The notes beneath the pieces were generated by a model that saw only the letters and a list, made by a program, of their open reading frames with translations, was not told the DNA's origin and made no database searches. Both the position numbers and the translations under genes were made by a program. From Alkalimonas sp. (GTDB taxonomy: Bacteria > Pseudomonadota > Gammaproteobacteria > Enterobacterales > Alteromonadaceae), in assembly GCA_022565655.1 (NCBI GenBank), contig JAIUMG010000104.1, positions 1 through 10,276 on the forward strand: a DNA stretch of 10,276 nt, given 5' to 3'. The stretch's first letter is position 1; every line of letters starts with the position of its first letter. Positions 6,247-10,276 of the stretch are shown one piece after another.

Positions 6247-8661
6247 CTACACATCCAGATTGGCGACTCGCAGTGCGTTTTCTTCGATAAAGGCTCGTCG
6301 TGGTTCGACATGATCGCCCATCAGAGTAGAGAATAATTGATCGGCACCAATGGCATCCTCAATGGTGACCTGCAACATACGGCGTGAATTTGGATCCATG
6401 GTGGTCTCCCACAGCTGATCCGGGTTCATCTCCCCCAGCCCTTTGTAGCGCTGAATATAGAGCCCTTTCTTCGACTCACTCATCAGCCATTCCAGCGCTT
6501 CACGGAAACTTTCTACCGGTTTCACTTTTTCACCTCGACGGACATAACCACCGTCTTCAATGAGCTCGCGGATCTCTTCACCCAACGCTGCAATGCTGAG
6601 GTAGTCTTTTGATGTCAGGAAGTCATGGTGCAGGACATACTCATAATCAATACCATGCTGACGAATGGTTATTTTCGGCAGGAATAAATGCCGCTCACGA
6701 TCTTCAAATACCAAGTGATCGTAGCTGGTACCATTGCCAACCAAATCTTGCAGCTGTGTCACCAGTTGCTTGACCCAGCCGCTGACAAACGCCTGATCTT
6801 TACATTGTTCAATGCTAAGAGTGGGCACATAGAGCAACTCATGCAACAACAGATACGGGATCTTCCGCGCCAGCCGGTCTAAGGTCGACATCACCTTATG
6901 GTACTGTCGTACCAGTTTTTCTAGATGCTCGCCGGTGATACCAGGGGCTTCGGCATTGACATGCAAACTGGCGTCATTCAGTGCCAGCGTAGTCAGGTAT
7001 TCGATACGTGCCGCTTCATCTTTTAAATACTGCTCTTGCTTGCCTTTTTTCACCTTATACAGTGGCGGTTGGGCAATATAGACATACCCTTTTTCAATCA
7101 ACTCTGGCATTTGACGGTAGAAAAACGTCAGCAGTAACGTCCGAATATGCGAGCCATCGACATCAGCATCCGTCATCAGGATGATGCTGTGATAGCGTAT
7201 TTTATCCGGGTTGTACTCTTCGCGACCGATGCCGCAACCAAGCGCAGTGATCAAGGTGCCGACTTCTTGCGACGACAGCATTTTGTCAAAACGGGCTTTT
7301 TCCACGTTCAGGATTTTCCCTTTCAGTGGCAAAATAGCCTGATTTTTTCGGTTACGGCCCTGCTTGGCTGAACCACCTGCAGAGTCACCCTCCACGATAT
7401 ACAGTTCTGATAAAGCCGGATCTTTTTCCTGACAATCCGCTAATTTTCCTGGTAAGCCAGCAATATCCAAAGCGCCTTTTCGACGAGTCATTTCCCGAGC
7501 TTTACGCGCCGCTTCCCGTGCTCGAGCGGCATCAACAATCTTCGTGACGATGGTCTTGGCTTCGTTTGGATGCTCAAGCAAGTATTCATTCAGCTTTTCG
7601 TGCATAGCACTTTCAACCGCTGACTTTACTTCCGAAGAGACCAGTTTATCTTTGGTTTGCGAGCTAAATTTAGGATCAGGCACTTTCACGCTGATAACTG
7701 CGGTTAAGCCTTCGCGAGCATCATCGCCGGAAGCTGCCACTTTCATTTTTTTAGCATAACCTTCCTGGTCGATATAAGTATTCAGTACTCGCGTTAAAGC
7801 CGAGCGGAAACCAGCCAAGTGAGTCCCACCATCACGCTGTGGAATATTGTTGGTGAAACAGAAGATATTTTCCTGGTAACTGTCATTCCACTGCATCGCC
7901 ACTTCAACAGCAATGCCATCATCACGCTGATGCGTGAAGGTAAAAGGTTTGGCATGAATCGCCGTTTTGTTTTGATTCAAGTACTGTACAAAGGCCTGGA
8001 TGCCCCCTTCGTATTTAAAATGATCGCGCTTATCCGAGCGCTCATCATTCAAAATAATGCTGACACCAGAGTTCAGGAAAGACAGCTCACGCAGGCGTTT
8101 TGCCAGAATATCGTAATGGTAGTTGATGTCCGTGAACACGGTTGGGCTGGGCCAGAAACGCATTTCTGTGCCACTTTCTTCGGTTTCACCAATCACGGTT
8201 AGCGGGGCAACAGGCACGCCCAAATGGTATTCCTGAGAGAAGACCTGGCCTTTACGTCGAATCGTCAGCATCAGCTTATCGGATAACGCATTAACCACTG
8301 AAACGCCGACCCCATGCAGGCCACCGGAGACCTTGTATGAGTTATCATCAAACTTACCACCTGCATGCAACACCGTCATGATTACTTCGGCGGCAGAGAC
8401 ACCTTCTTCATGCATTTCGGTTGGAATACCACGACCATTGTCACGTACTGAAATGGAGTTATCGCTGCAAATGGTGACCCAAATATCGCTGCAATGACCA
8501 GCTAATGCCTCGTCTATCGAGTTATCTACTACCTCGAATACCATGTGGTGCAAACCGGAGCCATCATCTGTATCTCCAATATACATCCCTGGGCGTTTAC
8601 GTACTGCATCCAGCCCTTTTAATACTTTGATACTCGATGAATCGTAATCATGTTCGGCCAT
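6247..8661 (-). CDS. gyrB: DNA gyrase subunit B
   Basis: The ATPase subunit of the A2B2 gyrase that introduces negative supercoils. It has 804 residues, as in E. coli. The GHKL ATPase domain shows FEVVDNSIDEALAG with catalytic Glu43 and Mg-binding Asn47, RDNGRGIP (73-80) and GGLHGVGVSVVNALS (113-127). The transducer domain includes FTNNIPQRDGGTHLAGF and KVPDPKFSSQTKDKL. The TOPRIM domain has VEGDSAGGSAKQGRNRKNQ from Val423 (Glu424) and TDADVDGSH with Asp498 and Asp500. The Gram-negative insert of about 170 residues is present before QRYKGLGEMNPDQLWETTMD. Asp426, Lys447 and Arg136, sites of quinolone and coumarin resistance in E. coli, are wild type. The ATG at 8661 overlaps the recF end by 14 bases, and a parS site lies 29 bases upstream. 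The C-terminus FIEENALRVANLDV is typical. Confidence 0.98.
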   Translation of the reverse strand: MAEHDYDSSSIKVLKGLDAVRKRPGMYIGDTDDGSGLHHMVFEVVDNSIDEALAGHCSDIWVTICSDNSISVRDNGRGIPTEMHEEGVSAAEVIMTVLHAGGKFDDNSYKVSGGLHGVGVSVVNALSDKLMLTIRRKGQVFSQEYHLGVPVAPLTVIGETEESGTEMRFWPSPTVFTDINYHYDILAKRLRELSFLNSGVSIILNDERSDKRDHFKYEGGIQAFVQYLNQNKTAIHAKPFTFTHQRDDGIAVEVAMQWNDSYQENIFCFTNNIPQRDGGTHLAGFRSALTRVLNTYIDQEGYAKKMKVAASGDDAREGLTAVISVKVPDPKFSSQTKDKLVSSEVKSAVESAMHEKLNEYLLEHPNEAKTIVTKIVDAARAREAARKAREMTRRKGALDIAGLPGKLADCQEKDPALSELYIVEGDSAGGSAKQGRNRKNQAILPLKGKILNVEKARFDKMLSSQEVGTLITALGCGIGREEYNPDKIRYHSIILMTDADVDGSHIRTLLLTFFYRQMPELIEKGYVYIAQPPLYKVKKGKQEQYLKDEAARIEYLTTLALNDASLHVNAEAPGITGEHLEKLVRQYHKVMSTLDRLARKIPYLLLHELLYVPTLSIEQCKDQAFVSGWVKQLVTQLQDLVGNGTSYDHLVFEDRERHLFLPKITIRQHGIDYEYVLHHDFLTSKDYLSIAALGEEIRELIEDGGYVRRGEKVKPVESFREALEWLMSESKKGLYIQRYKGLGEMNPDQLWETTMDPNSRRMLQVTIEDAIGADQLFSTLMGDHVEPRRAFIEENALRVANLDV

Positions 8662-9748
8662 AGTTGTCTGTCCGTGCTGTCAAGTTACCATGTTCCACGT
8701 GAAACACTGCCGTCGAATCCGGCTGCATTTGTTGTAAAACTGGATCAGGATCAATTGCTGTAACAAATACCTGAGAGTTAATGGTTTTTAGTAATTGGAA
8801 TACTTGTTTAATCGAGTCAGCATCCAACTCAGACGCTAAATCATCAATCAACAAGATTGGCTGCATGTTGCCTTCTCGCCCAATTACGTTGCTTTGTGCA
8901 ATTTTAAGTGCAAATAATAACATCTTTAGCTGCCCACGTGATAACACTTCTTCAGCGGGCTGCTGTTGTACTTTAATTCGTAAATCGGCCTTCTGAGGCC
9001 CTAACTGGGTAAAACCCATTTTTACATCTGAAGCCATATTGTTTTGCAACAAATCCATCAGCGGCTGGCTATCTGACCAGCCGGGGTAAAACTGCAAACT
9101 GACTGCAGACAATATCTCGTGGTCGGCGACTAACAAATCAAACTCGGCGGCTAATTTCTGCATATAGGCCTGCCGCAATTCGGTGATAACCTCAGCACTT
9201 TGGCAAAAATACCGATCCCAATACTCGAACTGTTCGGGGTGGCTACGTTGCTTCAATAAGGCATTGCGTTGCTTATTGGCTTTACTGAATAACAGCCAGT
9301 GCTGAAAAAAAGAAGGTTCCACGTGGAACAACCCCATATCAAAAAAGTGCCGCCGCTCTTTTGGCCCACCAAAAAAAATACGGAAACTATCTGGCGTAAT
9401 CAACTGAACCGGCAAATAGTGGGCAATATCAGCCAAGCGATGCGCGCTATCTCCATTGATCCGCAAGGACAACTCACCCTGGCGGCTTCGCTGCATTCCT
9501 AAGGTTATCTGCTGTTGCCCCGTCTGCAAACGTGCATGCACGGTGCATTGGCGGGCCTCAAAGCGAATGACCCTCGGTAAACGGGACGTGCGAAACGAGC
9601 GGCCATGTGCCAGGAAATAGATGGCTTCGAGCAGGCTGGTTTTTCCACTGCCATTGGCACCACAAATCACATTGAAACCAGAGCCAGGTGCCAGTGTCTG
9701 GCTAACAAAGTTGCGAAAGTCCGTCACGGACAACTGACAAATCGACAT
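8648..9748 (-). CDS. recF: DNA replication and repair protein RecF
   Basis: An SMC/ABC-like ATPase that, with RecO and RecR, helps load RecA at single-strand gaps behind stalled forks. It has 366 residues (E. coli 357). It shows LSVTDFRNF near the N-terminus, the Walker A GANGSGKTSLLEAI (Gly30, Lys36, Thr37), FRTSRLPRVIRF, LITPDSFRIFFGGPKERRHFFD (117-137), GPQKADLRI (250-258), the ABC signature LSRGQLKMLLFALKIAQ (269-285) and the Walker B LLIDDLASELD (299-309, Asp302-Asp303). The ATG at 9748 is nine bases after the dnaN stop, and no strong ribosome site is seen, so coupling to dnaN is likely. The gene carries two parS sequences on its coding strand; both are read as Phe-His-Val-Glu codons (residues 141-144 and 349-352). 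Confidence 0.97.
   Translation of the reverse strand: MSICQLSVTDFRNFVSQTLAPGSGFNVICGANGSGKTSLLEAIYFLAHGRSFRTSRLPRVIRFEARQCTVHARLQTGQQQITLGMQRSRQGELSLRINGDSAHRLADIAHYLPVQLITPDSFRIFFGGPKERRHFFDMGLFHVEPSFFQHWLLFSKANKQRNALLKQRSHPEQFEYWDRYFCQSAEVITELRQAYMQKLAAEFDLLVADHEILSAVSLQFYPGWSDSQPLMDLLQNNMASDVKMGFTQLGPQKADLRIKVQQQPAEEVLSRGQLKMLLFALKIAQSNVIGREGNMQPILLIDDLASELDADSIKQVFQLLKTINSQVFVTAIDPDPVLQQMQPDSTAVFHVEHGNLTARTDNYGRT
8691..8706. promoter_or_regulatory. parS: parS site (ParB-binding centromere sequence)
   Basis: TGTTCCACGTGAAACA fits the conserved bacterial chromosomal parS consensus TGTTNCACGTGAAACA at every position. It lies within the last codons of recF and 29 bases upstream of the gyrB start. 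ParB should load here and spread as a CTP-dependent clamp, and its position near dnaN and oriC fits the known distribution of parS. ParB occupancy could also influence gyrB expression; this last point is inference. Confidence 0.88.
9315..9330. promoter_or_regulatory. parS: Second parS site within recF
   Basis: GGTTCCACGTGGAACA matches the perfect parS palindrome TGTTCCACGTGGAACA of Pseudomonas at 15 of 16 positions, differing only in the first base. It is inside the recF coding region and 624 bases centre to centre from the first site. A pair of near-consensus sites this close together is very unlikely by chance. Confidence 0.83.
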
Positions 9749-9757
9749 GCCCTGCTG

Positions 9758-10276
9758 CTACAAACGCATCGGCATAACAACATAAGATGCCTGCGTATTT
9801 CCTACACCCTCGATCAACACACTGGCATTGCTATCACTTAGTTGCAACAGTACCAAATCCGTATTTAAGCTGTTCAATACATCCAATAAATAACCCACAT
9901 TAAAGCCAATCTCCAACACATCGCCTTGGTACTCAACTTCAATCACTTCTTCAGCTTGTTCATGCTCAGGGTTATTGGCGGTTATCTGCAGTTCATTGAC
10001 CGCCAGATTAAAGCGCACGCCACGATACTTTTCATTGGATAAAATTGAAGCGCGGGTACAGGCATCTTTCAAAAGCGGCCGATGTGCGGTCACTTGCTTG
10101 GTACTATTGCGGGGGATCACCCGGCGGTAATCGGGGAAACGGCCATCAATCAGTTTACTGCTAAAGCTAAAAGACGCATCTTCCAACCGAATGTGGTTGT
10201 TGCCCAAACTCAACGTCAGGCTACCATCATCATCTGGCAATAGCCGCAACATCTCCAACACCCCTTTGCGAGGAAT
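9758..10276 (-). CDS. dnaN: DNA polymerase III beta sliding clamp, C-terminal part (5' end outside window)
   Basis: The ring-shaped processivity clamp that tethers polymerase III and many repair proteins to DNA. About 172 residues are visible out of the usual roughly 366, covering the end of the middle domain and the third domain. The frame runs open to the right window edge with I-P-R-K-G-V-L-E before MLRLLPDDDG, corresponding to VPRKGVIELMRML in E. coli, so the GTG at 10261 is internal. Further matches are KLIDGRFPDYRRVIPRN, RASILSNEKYRGVRF, LQITANNPEHEQAEE, IGFNVGYLLDVLNSL and the terminal YVVMPMRL, which forms part of the hydrophobic pocket for clamp-binding peptides. It is followed nine bases later by recF. 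dnaA is expected next upstream, outside the window. Confidence 0.97.
   Translation of the reverse strand: MPRKGVLEMLRLLPDDDGSLTLSLGNNHIRLEDASFSFSSKLIDGRFPDYRRVIPRNSTKQVTAHRPLLKDACTRASILSNEKYRGVRFNLAVNELQITANNPEHEQAEEVIEVEYQGDVLEIGFNVGYLLDVLNSLNTDLVLLQLSDSNASVLIEGVGNTQASYVVMPMRL

Noticed and set aside
5905..6336. 143-codon plus-strand frame across glyQ, the gap and gyrB
   Set aside because: It lies opposite strongly conserved glyQ and gyrB codons, has no recognisable domain and no ribosome site; it is a shadow frame.
7819..8202. 127-codon plus-strand frame opposite gyrB
   Set aside because: It is fully contained antisense to the conserved gyrase transducer region; the openness reflects gyrB codon use.
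8655..8683. TTGACA on the minus strand as the -35 of a gyrB promoter
   Set aside because: At 17-base spacing the -10 position reads TGGCCG and falls inside the gyrB start region, so it cannot serve as a promoter for gyrB.
8930..8945. Third CACGTG core in recF as a possible parS
   Set aside because: Only about half of the 16 positions match; the outer arms are wrong, and the bases are explained by the conserved LSRG signature codons.

Overview
The window looks like chromosomal DNA from a gammaproteobacterium, most likely marine or aquatic and related to the Alteromonadales/Shewanella-Rheinheimera or Pseudomonas-like groups. The reasons are the close protein resemblance of FadA, TusA, GlyQ, GlyS, GyrB, RecF and DnaN to their E. 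coli counterparts, the moderate base composition, and the gene order. A block dnaN-recF-gyrB with glyQ-glyS close by is known next to oriC in Pseudomonas and Shewanella. dnaA and the replication origin are therefore expected just beyond the right edge (inference; neither is in the window). No genus can be assigned from the sequence alone.

Layout, left to right. Plus strand: the C-terminal part of fadA (beta-oxidation thiolase) with a strong terminator; a roughly 200-bp highly palindromic element; tusA (sulfur carrier); an unrecognised two-helix membrane protein directly behind tusA; a short remnant that reads like the C-terminus of an amidohydrolase; and a membrane-anchored diguanylate cyclase. 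A bidirectional terminator at about 3117-3146 then separates this half from the minus-strand block. Minus strand, transcribed from right to left: dnaN (partial), recF, gyrB, a terminator-like hairpin, glyQ and glyS.

The minus-strand half is a housekeeping cluster: the replication clamp, gap repair, supercoiling and glycyl-tRNA charging. dnaN, recF and gyrB are packed tightly (9-nt gap, then 14-nt overlap), and glyQ-glyS overlap by 4 nt. Two ParB-binding parS sequences lie inside recF, so this stretch probably also acts as part of the chromosome's centromere.

The parts that ordinary gene annotation does not explain are: the structured element between fadA and tusA; the two parS sites written into recF codons; the terminator-like hairpin only 20 nt upstream of the glyQ start; the amidohydrolase remnant; and the unknown membrane protein paired with tusA. 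I see no CRISPR array, transposase, phage gene, tRNA or rRNA, and no convincing new defence or biosynthetic system.
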